A stretch of DNA of 64,000 nucleotides from Panax quinquefolius. Its lineage: Eukaryota > Streptophyta > Magnoliopsida > Apiales > Araliaceae. Positions 47,901 through 59,258 of the stretch are shown in pieces. Positions within the stretch are counted from its first letter, which is position 1, and each line of letters opens with the position of its first letter. Made by a program: the position numbers and the translations under genes. The stretch lies in contig CM035170.1 of NCBI GenBank assembly GCA_020205615.1, positions 116,110,213-116,174,212 of the forward strand. The letters run 5' to 3'. Under the pieces are notes generated by a model. The model was given only the letters and a program-made list of their open reading frames with translations, made no database searches and was not told the origin of the DNA.

Positions 47901-48376
47901 GGGTAAATAGTCATTTTCATTGGCTAGTCTATCAGCTTCCTAACATTTATTGCATGATTATTTTGTTCACTCCTATAACTTTTTCTCTTTTCGTTTTGCT
48001 CTTGCACAATATTGCAATTACATATATCTCATTTTTTATTTAGTAGTATATGACGAGTGAAATGGATGATGATAATTCCCTTTGTTAATCTGCATTTCAA
48101 CGTCTCTTTTGTCATTTCCTGTGCAGGTTCTTGCCTTATGTTGGCTGGGTGAAAAGCCTATCATCAAGGTTTGGCTCCTTGGAATTTCAAGTTTTTGACA
48201 AATTGTTTTTAATTTGATTTATATCTTGTAGAAAACTGCAGATGGTTTGAAATTGCTCTTTGTTATGCACTTGATAAATTTTCTAATACATAAAGAAGTA
48301 CAACTTATATATCTTCCTGTTACAGTTTATATTAATTGGTGCTTTGGGACTGCTGGTTATAACTTCAAAGGAGTAG
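44768..48376 (+). pseudogene. SEC11: SEC11-type catalytic subunit of the signal peptidase complex, disrupted copy
   Basis: SEC11 is the ER membrane serine protease that removes signal peptides. Exons: 44768-44846, 45966-46079, 46804-46875, 46972-47007, 47472-47517, 47815-47902, 48127-48168, 48326-48376. Text follows the family closely: MGCIGEQIESIKSIQFRQLL, then [16 protein letters not shown] (membrane anchor), DILFLHMNKDPIRTGEIVVF, GREIPIVHRVIK (catalytic His), DNNFGGDRPLYAQGQIWLQQ, then FILIGALGLLVITSKE. Three lesions: an extra A in GGAAAGC (46053-46057) shifts the frame exactly at the Ser motif (SGSMEP expected); TGA at 47892-47894 replaces an Arg codon; exon 7 is 42 nt where 58 are expected, a 16-nt loss in GWVTIIMTEKPIIK. 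Introns 2 and 3 need GC donors (46080, 46876). I infer a recent pseudogene with a functional copy elsewhere. Assembly errors are less likely for three unlike lesions. Confidence 0.85.
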
Positions 48377-49380
48377 GAAATCAAGTTATCTATACCAACC
48401 CTCTTCCGGCTATGACTTCTATGGTTCTTACAATACAATTTGACAGGCCCGTCAATATGAACACTAGTACTTGACTTGTATTTACTTTTGAGATGGATAG
48501 GATGATTCCCTCTCCCCATTTTTTTGATCGCCAAAGGGAAATAACCTGAAATACACCGTAAGAAAGTTGGGAGATAACAATACCTGCACATTTATATTGC
48601 TTGTATTTTCTCCCTCCCAATCTTACTCAACTGAAAGATATTATAGCTCAAATATTAATGCTGCATACTATATACCAAAAGAAGTGGAACCAACAAAAAT
48701 TTGTCCATCTTTCATTTTCAGGTTAAACTTGCCAATTAGATGAGAAATTAAATTACAAAAGTATACATGTCAAATGCTTATTATCAGCATCCAAGAGAGA
48801 GAGAAGTAACGAGTTGTGAAACCCGATCTCCATAACAAGGAGGTACACCTCCCCTTCAAGTAATAAAGGAACAAGATATACGCACTATCAAAGGAATGGA
48901 AATTATGGAATGAGAACCTTACAAATCAACGGTGGGAAATCAAAACAAACTTGCATGGTCACCATCTCTCACACTACTGAAGGATGCAATTCACAAGCAT
49001 TCTTTCCAACAACATTGAAATGAGCCATCACAAAATGTAGAATCAAAAGATTATTATCCAAGGGACTATTTGAAGTAACCAAACCTCATACATGAACTTA
49101 GCTAAGAAAATTATTGGCATTCCTATTTCAACAAATTAATGTATAAAGTATATTAGGATCAAATACATTGAAGCTAAATGTCAATAGGCAGTCATATGGT
49201 ATGACACGACATGTAACCTTGTATGAATACGAGTTTTTCTTTGCTAGTACACAGATTGATATTCATGCAAATGGCAGCAGCAACTGCAACCCATGTTTGC
49301 CAAAAAATAAATTGTACTGTTCACATCACAATAAGTTTTACCACCAGAGTACTGACCAACTAGTCAGCTTCAGATCCAAT
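48377..49380. other. Intergenic between the SEC11 copy and the DnaJ gene
   Basis: No gene recognised. The left part should hold the SEC11 3' UTR. The open frames at 48247-48474 and 49168-49398 carry no known domain. Confidence 0.55.
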
Positions 49381-51551
49381 AAAATTATTGCAAAATGACA
49401 CCCCCCAAGCATTCCTTCACGTCTTCCGCACATGTACTAAATTGTTGGATAGTTTCTTCAAAATGGGAAATACTTCAATTTGGTATTGTGGCCACACAAT
49501 CTGCAACAAGAAACAATGTAGATTTTTAACAGTTCTTACTTTTTAGTCATCCATACAAACCAAAAACATGGAAACCAGATGTTGCGTAACTGAAAAAAAT
49601 GGATACATGAGATAACCCCCTAACATACCACAATTATTGAGATCCCATGCATAATGTGTGTTTATCACAAGAAGTAAACACTATAGAAGGGCATATAAAA
49701 GCTTGTAATCGATTATTATTGAAGTGAAATTATAATTATGTATTAAGAAAAGGGTATGTATTATTAACATCTGATTTACTGATCATGTTCTGCATGACTA
49801 CAATTGCAAATTTATAAAAACTCCTGGAAAAAAAAAATCCTTAAATATTTGTCTGCAAATTATTAAATGATTTCAAATATAGAGATATAAACGACTGACA
49901 TCTAACAGTCACATTACCACATTTTAGTTCGAACTTCAAATAATTGAATTCCCAGACATTACCCAAAGTAAGAATGAACCAAGGAAATAAGTCCTAGCCT
50001 CTCTTAGAACAAAACCCTTCCTATTCAACATGAATGGTATTGATATAAAAGAAAAACACAAGTCCCCTCCACTGATAACAACTGGAAAGCAACAAGTCCT
50101 TCAACCCACCCCTTGAAAATGAGGACTCGAGCAATTTTCACTTTTTACTTATCCAAGAGGATAAGTAAGATATATATTAATAAAGCGTCGGCAAAAGGGG
50201 AGGGGAGTAAGGTTTCCATCTCCAGCAGACAGTGGCAATCACTTTGAAAGATATCTTGGTTATATCAGTTTTATTTCCTAGGCTTAACTAGTGACTCAGG
50301 TTTGCACTAGCCAGAGTGAGAGAAAGAGCTCTTACATGCATAAATGAAACTTAAACAAATAATGTTCCCTTATTGTATACATAACTATACCAATCATAAA
50401 GTAACTTCTACTTTCAAGTGTTAATGATTTATTATTTTAAATAATACCTACCCCTACGTTTCTCCTATTTCAATCTTCCAAATGTGAGAAGTGCTTGTAT
50501 AAAACTTGACTATTAGGTAGGTATGACATGTCTGATGTGTAGTCCACTTGGATTGAAAAACTCAAGCTCGTCAATTGTACATAAACTAGCAAGTGAACTT
50601 TCTTTTGTTGCATAGTCACCTAGAAGGAACATCACCATCACCTCCATTCCCCCGAAAAAATAGGGGTTACATAAACATCATTTTAGCAAATAAATCAATT
50701 AGATTTAATATACAAAAATTTAAACATGTCTCTGCGTCCTTTAGCTTAGTAAATAAGTCCAGCGCTAAGCCACAAATACCCAAACTACAATTTATCCAAA
50801 CCCTAATCACAAATAGATGCATTTAAAATAGTCAACTCACTGTAATGATTATAAAATAAATTTAGTTCTTCAGAACATATATATATTGTGTAACAAAAAT
50901 CAAGAAACATCACACAATTTGACCACAAAAAACAAATAAAAAAAGTAAAAAATAAAGGCTTTAAGAGGTTGATGAGTAGTCAGAAAATAAAAGCATGGAA
51001 ATACCATCATAGACTACACTAAAAATGAAAATAGATATACTAAAATAGAGCGAGCCAAGCATAAAGAGATGAAATCTGACAAATAAGTTAAAAACTGAAC
51101 TAAACAACGTTCAGTTTAGATAACAAGCAGACTGAACAAAAAAGGTAGATCCACAATGATTTAAAAACATTCATCTGTCTTATGTTAGACAAGTACCCCA
51201 TAGTTGCACCGCATGCACACGTAGACACATGTACAGATACAGGCACTGAACACTGTGGAAACTACATGCTTAATCCACTTTGATGTGATGATGTGATGAG
51301 AGAGATGTAAACATAAAAACTACACGTGTTGTTATTCCTCAGAAAAAATGTAAAATTATTCTCAGATTATATTTTTAGTCTTTACATTCCAGCTGCAAAC
51401 TTAATAAACCACCAAGAAAAATGTCACACTGCACCTCATTGACCAATACTTCAAGTAACAATAAAATGAAAGCTATAAGAAATCACATTATTGTAAATTA
51501 TATATATATATTAAAAAGATAGATGGAAGAGGAAGGATAAGACACTATACC
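49381..51551 (-). other. Possible 3' UTR intron and terminal UTR exon of the DnaJ gene
   Basis: On the minus strand, 14 nt after the DnaJ stop, TTTCAAG is followed by a good donor GTATAG (intron starting 51550). A matching acceptor, TTGTTGCAG, ends at 49501, after which a short exon could carry the rest of the 3' UTR (49500 down to about 49380). This would give a ~2-kb intron in the 3' UTR. No coding sequence lies in this stretch on either strand. Only transcript data can settle it. Confidence 0.35.
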
Positions 51552-51564
51552 TTGAAATAAGGCA

Positions 51565-52656
51565 TCAAGCCGAAGTCTGGAACCTTCTTAGAGCATCACA
51601 ATGTGGTGCTTCTTTAATGAAACCCCATTGAAGCCGCTGCCGCTCAATCTGGCAATTCTGAGTAAGAATTGAGAAATATTCCCTTTCAATCTTTAACTCA
51701 AGGCCCCCGCGTTCGTTGCTACCAGAAGGGTAGTCCTGGTCAAATTTTGTTGTTGACTTGACATAAAAATTAACACCCTTTTGTGTAGTAATCAGATGCT
51801 CATATGGATAGGCTCTCGAAAGACTGTAAATAGGCTCTGAAGACGGCAAAAAGTTGAACAAAACAATCAAAATCACAGGCAACAATTGAATCAAAGGCCT
51901 AATATTAGAACCACCAGCAGAGCCAGTATTATTACCCATTCTCACACCCACCCCTGGTCCAAAACTAAACCCACTAAACTGCGTTGTGGCAGCTGGTTGC
52001 ATTCCCCCAAAGAAGAAATTCCTAAAAATTTCCTCAGCATCAACATCACCATCATAAAACCCATTAAACCCTTGATGACGTCTAGTAGTTCTTCTTTCAT
52101 AAACAGGCTCATCAGATCCCACGAGATCATATTTTTTCCTATTCTCCTCATCACTCAAACACTGAAAGGATTTCGATACCAATTTAAAGGCCTCCTCAGC
52201 CCCTGGAGCCTTGTTTTTATCAGGATGAACCTTTAGCGACAATTTTCGATAGGCCTTCCGAATATCCTCAACATTACAAGTTTTTTCTAACCCTAATATC
52301 TCATAGTAATCCTTTTTCCTCTTAATTTCCCTCACAATTGAGATCTGTTCTTCAGTAAAGGCCACTGAAGTCGTGGAAGACGATGATGATGACGACCCAG
52401 TTGCCGAAACCCTGCTCCGAGGCCCAGAATTAGTATTATCATTATCAGTAGGTTTTGATGAAGCCGAATGTGATCCATTTGTGAAATTATCTCCAGAATG
52501 ACTTTCAAGATTCGATAACAGATCGTCAACCGATAGAGAAGGATCGAGACGACGAGCTTTGTGGATGAATTTTAGCGCACGGGCCCGATCACCAGATTCC
52601 AATGCGTCTCGTCCGATTTTCAGACACTTCAAGGCCTCATCCTTGTTCCCGTCCAT
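51565..52656 (-). CDS. DnaJ (J-domain) protein with C-terminal DUF1977, ER-membrane type
   Basis: Single-exon 363-aa protein. The N-terminal 50 residues (NKDEALKCLKIGRDALESGD...) form a helical TPR-like segment typical of this group, followed by a Ser/Asn-rich linker (about 53-100). J domain about 115-180 with YYEILGLEKTCNVEDIRKAY and the HPD motif at 144-146, which stimulates Hsp70 ATPase. A Gly/Phe-containing stretch (about 195-250) precedes one membrane segment (IRPLIQLLPVILIVLFNFL, about 252-270). The C-terminal DUF1977 follows (YPYEHLITTQKGVNFYVKST ... EREYFSILTQNCQIERQRLQ). The layout matches the DNAJB12/B14 family, tail in the ER lumen, J domain in the cytosol, working with Hsc70 in membrane-protein quality control. 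Length is usual for the family. The start is the first ATG, and the upstream region contains telo-box-like AAACCCTAGA (52692-52701). Intact. Confidence 0.92.
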   Translation of the reverse strand: MDGNKDEALKCLKIGRDALESGDRARALKFIHKARRLDPSLSVDDLLSNLESHSGDNFTNGSHSASSKPTDNDNTNSGPRSRVSATGSSSSSSSTTSVAFTEEQISIVREIKRKKDYYEILGLEKTCNVEDIRKAYRKLSLKVHPDKNKAPGAEEAFKLVSKSFQCLSDEENRKKYDLVGSDEPVYERRTTRRHQGFNGFYDGDVDAEEIFRNFFFGGMQPAATTQFSGFSFGPGVGVRMGNNTGSAGGSNIRPLIQLLPVILIVLFNFLPSSEPIYSLSRAYPYEHLITTQKGVNFYVKSTTKFDQDYPSGSNERGGLELKIEREYFSILTQNCQIERQRLQWGFIKEAPHCDALRRFQTSA

Positions 52657-55600
52657 TACGAATTAAATCAACGCTGAATCAACGAAATCCTAGAAACCCT
52701 AGATGAATCAATCTCGAAAGATACTACTATAAGCTTACGTATCTACGGATATAATAGCAAAAAACTTGGGAAAGTAAAGCTTACAGATGATCCGATACCA
52801 CTTCTCGCGGACCGAATGAATATGGTTTCGAGGATGATCAAATTTAGGGTTTCATCAATCGATTTCGGAGCTGCTTCTTGATGAAGAAGTCATATCGTCG
52901 TCTATTTGGAAAGAGGAAGACAAATCCAATCCAAATACAGGGAAAAGGGTAGTTACGTAAATAGTGAGATAATTTTCAACACAATATTATGTCTTGTTTG
53001 GGTATCGGATATATAAGCATTTACTGGTTGGTGGACTGGTGGAATAGCCTTTGTCGATTTATTTATGATATTTGATAACTTTACTTCTTCTCCTCTTTTC
53101 ATTTTTTTTTTTTTTTTTTAAACCTCTAATTTATCAAAATATTAATATATAATTATTATTTCTACACATAAAAAAATATTTTTCACAAATTTATTCACAT
53201 TAATGTGAGTCTTATTTACTATTAATGTGATAAATCAAACTATAATATTCTCTTATGAGATTGTTATATTTTTTATTAATATATAAGTACAATTAATGTA
53301 TATTCTCTCCTGTCTCAAACACATTAAAATTATATTACTAAATATATATCTTAAAAAGTATAACCAAAACAAATTTTATATTCTCTTGCGTTAATTGTTA
53401 TTCCTCAACCTTAATTTGTGTTCTCAATATACTTTTAGATTATGGTTTGAATACACTTTAACTTTTAGATTTTTTTTTAATCATTTAAAGCATAATATTA
53501 ATACTTTAAGATATTGACCTTTAATGTCTCTAAATTTGTATAAATTAATTTTTTTGCCCTCTGAATTTAGTATTTTTATAAGAATAAATCATGTGACTTA
53601 AAGTGAAATGATAGTTAAATCTTTTAAGAGTATATATCAATTATAATCACGTGTCTATAATTTTATGTGTTTTAAATATTTAACTTTTTCTCTAATGTAA
53701 AAAATTAAGTCTTTTAAGAGTATATAGTTTATATTGAATATAATTTTTACTTATTTTCTGCATCATACACTAACCACGTGCTTACAAATTTATTTTCTTC
53801 CAAATATATTTAAGAGTTCAATTACCAAAATACCCACACTCAAATCAATTATTACACATTAGTGATCAAAAGGTTTAATTTATTAAAAAATAAACATATT
53901 AAGGTTCAATGTCTTAAAGTTAAAACATTAAGGTTAAAAGTGAATTTTTTAAAAAGTTTAAATGTATTTAAGCCATAAATTAATGCCAAAGAGTTCTTTC
54001 AAAAATTATCTTGCAAAATAACGCGTCAAAATGTAATTAGTGGATAATCATACATGGACGGGTCCAGTAATTCTAGTCGATCAAAGTCACACACATCATC
54101 TTATTTATTATTTTTCTAACAATTCTTCGATCACCATAATATTATTAATACATTTGAGCAATGGCAACAATAATTTATTTAACAAAATAGAATTGATTTT
54201 GAATTCCCGCTCATTCAATAAATTATTTGGGCCGTCTAAAGTTTGAGATAAATATCATCATCTACGTATAGTCTTGGGAGAGCCATTTTATACATCTAAG
54301 AATTAATATAACAACTTTTACTTACATTTAGTTATTGAATTTTAAAACAAACGAAAAATATAATAAATGTAGAGAAAACTTGAGTTTTTTTTTTTGTTCA
54401 ATTCCATTGTTATTGAGCTTTTTTATGTATAAAATATAAAATTAAAAGGATATAAAATTTAGTCATTTTTATTGTCAAACCTTTTCGTCAAAAAATGATC
54501 GAATTTAGACGAAGAAATAAAATAACATAAGATGTATTTTTTATAATATATATTATACTCTCTAATTTATTAGGTTAACTTACTAACTTAGTAATTTAGA
54601 TGTAGAACTTAATTTATTTTTTTGCTTTTCCTTTATAAACTCAATAATAAGGTGAAATAAAATTGTTCAAGATATTAACAAAATTTACAAACCCAAAGAT
54701 AATATAAAACGTAAATTATGATTAATATCCTTCAGAAACTATGTTAATAAATACTCCCATGCACTCGCTTTAGTTGCAATATTTTTTTTCTTTTGTACAC
54801 ATGACATGATTTTTGTCGTATTTATAAATACAACTAATAAGCTAATATATTAATTTATTTGTCCTCTTTTCTAAATAATAATATTTATTTTTATATTTTA
54901 TTTAAATATTAAAGTTGGTATGAAACACCTATCCACACAAATTCAATAATTTTTAAAACTAATTTTGACAACTTGTAATAGAACTTCTGAAAAATGGGGA
55001 CTTGGACTAAAAAAAGAAGTTAATTTGCTGTTATGTTTTCTTTTGAATATGTTTTGTTTTAACTGTCTATATAAATTCTATTCGTTCCACAAAAATAACT
55101 TTTTAATAATAAAAAAATTTCTTTCTATTTTTGGTTATAATTATATAAAGTATTTAATTGATGACTATGAGATGATAATAAAAGGGAATTGTTAAATCCA
55201 CAACAGAAAATATTATTTTCACAACAAAAGTGTCGTTATAGATCCTATAGCGACGGTTTTCACCGTCGCTATACATCTACAGCGATACTTTTGTTATGAA
55301 AATAACAAAAAATATTGTAAATTTAACATTTCCCTAATAAAATTATAGTAATAACAAGTTAAAATGGAATACCCTAGAGGGTATTTAACTGATATGGTTA
55401 ATAAGTCCATTTTAGGGTTTTTAGATGAATCCAATTGTACGTATTTAAAGAATATATAAAAATATTTGACCTTATGAATTTTCATATGATTTGGTGATAT
55501 TTATTATCAATTTTATGATAATGAAAATTCAATTAATTTAAATTATAAAAAAATATATTTATTTTATAATATTACAATAATAATGTTACACAATCTCAAA

Positions 55601-55940
55601 TTAAATAAAAATTGTATAATGGAGAGGTATCTCCGGCCAGCCCAATAATAAAATTTTGTGAATAAAAAAAAAATTAACGAGCGAGACACTTCTGTTAATA
55701 AAACATGAGTGTGTACATTTTTATTCATACATCTATTTTTTGAAAATTAAAACACATTTTTTTATTTAATATATTGGTAAGGGAAATATGTAATGCCATA
55801 GATAGGGCGCAGATACCTAACATATACCCTAGTAAGCCTCTGTAAACCCTCGTTCCGCTTTGTATCGACTAAATACACAGAGCTTCACGCACAAGGCTTT
55901 TGGAGGCAGAGCAGAGACAGCGGGATAGAGAAAGAGAGAG
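52657..55940. other. Intergenic region between divergent DnaJ and RRS1 genes
   Basis: The left 250 bp hold the DnaJ promoter and leader, with AAACCCTA-type telo-boxes near 52693 and 52845 (TAGGGTTT on plus). From 53000 to 55780 the sequence is very AT-rich and non-coding, with a foldback element at 55184-55336. The last 150 bp before RRS1 (55795-55940) are GC-richer and include ACCCTAGTAAGCC and AAACCCTCG. Confidence 0.6.
55184..55336. repeat. Foldback MITE with CGACGG core
   Basis: Nearly the whole 150 bp is an imperfect palindrome. The left arm begins GGGAATTGTTAAAT and the right arm ends AAATTTAACATTTCCC. The core is AGCGACGGTTTTCACCGTCGCT (55251-55272 region), itself a hairpin. Motifs of the AGCGACGG type are frequent near ends of plant CACTA elements. 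No protein is encoded. Confidence 0.75.
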
Positions 55941-58900
55941 ATGACAGAGCAGAACTTGGAGGTAGACCTAGGCAATCTTATGGCTTTCGATCCTCACCAC
56001 CAGTTCCTCCCTCCACCTTCTTCCAGGTTTAGGGTTTTCTTTTCCTTTCCATTTACAGAGTAATTCGTCAAATTGCTGAGAAAATCGTTCTTACAAGCTG
56101 TATGTATTTACAATTTGCACACAATTTATGTCGTTTCGTTTAGTTTTGATGCATGTTTGTTTAACTGGGTCGGGTCGCCTGAAAATGCTAGTGCCTTTTG
56201 AAATTGTTAGAACCTGTGTTTATAATAAGGGTTTTATTTGTGGTTATCGTGATTTTTCTTGGATTAATATATGGGTTCTTTGTTGATGTTGTTATTTTTA
56301 CTGTACTGCATAGCCAAATGAGTCATGGTAAAGGTTATATGCAAATATGCACCCGTTTTTATTAAAAGGACAGTAACTAGTAATTTGAACTTCTTCGAAA
56401 TCTGATGTGGAAAAACATAGTTGGTACTTGCTATGTTTTATTAGTTGCCTTTTTTATTGTAGGCATTCAATGGATAAAAAGTTGGTTGTCCAGTAGGACA
56501 GCTGAAATAGTTGGGTTTTTTAGGGATGCAACTACCCAGCCTGCCTTCGCTGAAATAAAATATAAATAAATAAATAAAGAGACAGGATTATGTAAATTGC
56601 TTTTTGCATTTTGTCAGTGTATAGAAAATCAGACAATACTTGAATTAAAATGTGCTTCATCGATTGAAAATAAATGATACAAATTGGGTGATAGTGAATA
56701 AAAGCGTGTTTCATCTTTTGAAAATAAACTATACTTGAATGAAAGTGTGTTTCTCCTTTTTTAACTATACTTCTTAATGAGAAAAGGGGATTCATAGTCA
56801 TTATAACATTGTGATTTCTGTACAAAGTTAACTATGCTGTTAAGTGGATGACGAATAATTCGGTTTCATCGGTTTGAGGCTATGGTCAACTGTAAAAAAT
56901 GATTTAACTATTTATCCAGTTCTGTGTTCCGTTGTGGCATGATGGATCTATTCCAACTCTAAAGTTGATGAAAATTGATATGATGATTTGTAATTGTAAT
57001 CTAGCGCAGTTCATATCTTATTTTTTTGAAAAAACCTAAAGGCTGGAAGAACATTTAGGTTTCCAGCTGCATTAGAGTGTTTTGATAGTTTATACAAAAC
57101 CTTTTGCAGAAGAGTTCGTTTCATGGTTTTATTTTCTGGGTATACTCTATCTGTGTATTTTAAGAATCGAAGTCGCGGTATTTAGTTCACCCAAGATTGC
57201 GTTTCTCTACAAGGTGTTCTGCCCGTGGCTTTAGGGGTACTCACGTTTGGCATATTCCTGCTCTGAGCGAGATCTTTGGGGATAAGAAGCATCATATATA
57301 TCCATTCTAAGGCCACGTAGTTTTGTTAACTAAGTTAATTTATTTTTACTTTACTTTTTTTCCTTCAACTAGTATATGATCAGTTTTTACTTTTCACTTC
57401 CACAAATCCCTCTCTGTAAGATTGAAAATTATCCACAAAAATGAGAAGATTATTACTTCAAATTGGGCGAGAACGCTAAGATCTTGAACACTGACGGTCC
57501 TCTTGAATCCATCAAACATATTGAGTCTGAGCTAATTTCATTTTTGAAGCTATTGTATGTATTCTAACACTTCTTACAACTATCAAAACTTCTTTATGTT
57601 AATGATCTTTGAACAGGGCAGCTATGGATAATCATATTTTGTCTTTTATGATTCTAGAGATAGCCAATGGATGAAACTAGCTAGGAAATTTAATTAACCA
57701 TCTTGCAACAAGTTTTTCGATTTAAACTTGTCCATTGAAATTTTGGATGTCCTCTCTGCCACAGAATTTAATTATGCCCCAAATTCATTAGGTTCCTTTT
57801 ACCTTCCAAACAAACGGTAGTTCCGTTGTTTGATTTTTGACACCCAATTGCTGAATTTCAAGATTTTGTGTTTGGAATCTGAAAGGCAGTTGAAGGATTC
57901 TATGAATATAAATGATCTCATACTTTTCACAAATGACAACAATTCAAGATTAAAGGACCAAAAAGAGAGAATATCCCCAAATATTTGGGTGGGGTGGGGT
58001 GGGGTGGGGTGGGGGGGGGTGAGGGCAGAGTCTTGTGCAGAGAGGAGATTGGAGAGGGTAAGTTGAGAGGCGGCAGATGATAAAAGGAAAGAGATCAAGT
58101 GAGAAATATTTACTAGATGATTGGTGCATATAGTGCAAAAGAACGTGAGAAAATAAAGAACAAATAACAAATAACTTGGTTAACAAAACTACGTTGTTTT
58201 GTTAAGCGGTCTTAGAGAAGCTCATCTAAGGCTTGCCTTAGAATGAATATTCCCTATATATATATATATATGATGTCATATGTTTTGGACCTTTGGTTTT
58301 CTAGAAAAAATTCATTACAGTTCAGTCTCTGAAATATACAGTTATATAGCTGTCTCTTTTTAAATACTCAGGGAGGAGCTGGTGAAGGAGAGTATACAAC
58401 AAGGCACCAAGCTAGTTCAAGCAATTGCAGATTCTCTTTTCAGCTTACCTTCGACTGAAGACCGAGATGGACCTATTGTCAAATTGCCTCCACCAACGAC
58501 AAGATTGCCAAGAGAGAAGCCTGTATGTTCTTTTTTATTTGTTTCTTTAGCTATACTTTCTTGTGCATGCATGTTCATTCATGAGCATTGTTGGTTTATG
58601 AAATGCTCAGAAATCTATACTAAGAAGGCCCCTTGATCTCCAATTTGGTTTGTCTAATTATACTGCCTTAATTACTGGTAGTCACATAGTCCTTATAATT
58701 GATTAAAAAACTTATATAAAATTTCATTAAGCCTACCAGTGTCATTCTATAAATTTGAAGGGTAGCTCCCATTGCATTTCTCTCCTCCCACTTTCTCATT
58801 TTTTCTCTTGCCTACCAATTGTGATCATCTATTTTGTAGAACATTGAAGTGGGTAACTAGTTTCGAACTTGCTAAGCATTCAGAACATGCATGCAAACAA

Positions 58901-59210
58901 ATTGAGTACCTATTACTTTATATTGATTGTCAATAAGTTGATTGTAATAATGTCTAGAGGTGGATATAGCACTTTCAAGCAGATAACTGCTAGGTCAGCA
59001 ATTCAGCATGTTATTGCAACTTCTTTGGCCATTCTACATGAATTTGAGTTCATAAAAAACAGGGTAATGCTAGGGGTCTCAAAATTTTGGTCTCAAATGA
59101 TGTGGCACCGTTTTTATTGGTTGGGTAAATCACTTGTGATTGACTATATCATAAAGTACATTTGATCTTATCTTATTCAACGCCACATCATTTGAGACCC
59201 TTGACAGTAT

Positions 59211-59258
<48 letters not shown>

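Noticed and set aside
51886..52236. Plus-strand ORF of 116 codons
   Set aside because: It is the antisense shadow of the DnaJ coding sequence.
57799..58170. Minus-strand ORF with a Pro/His-rich stretch
   Set aside because: The Pro/His run is just the antisense of the GGGGT repeat in RRS1 intron 1.
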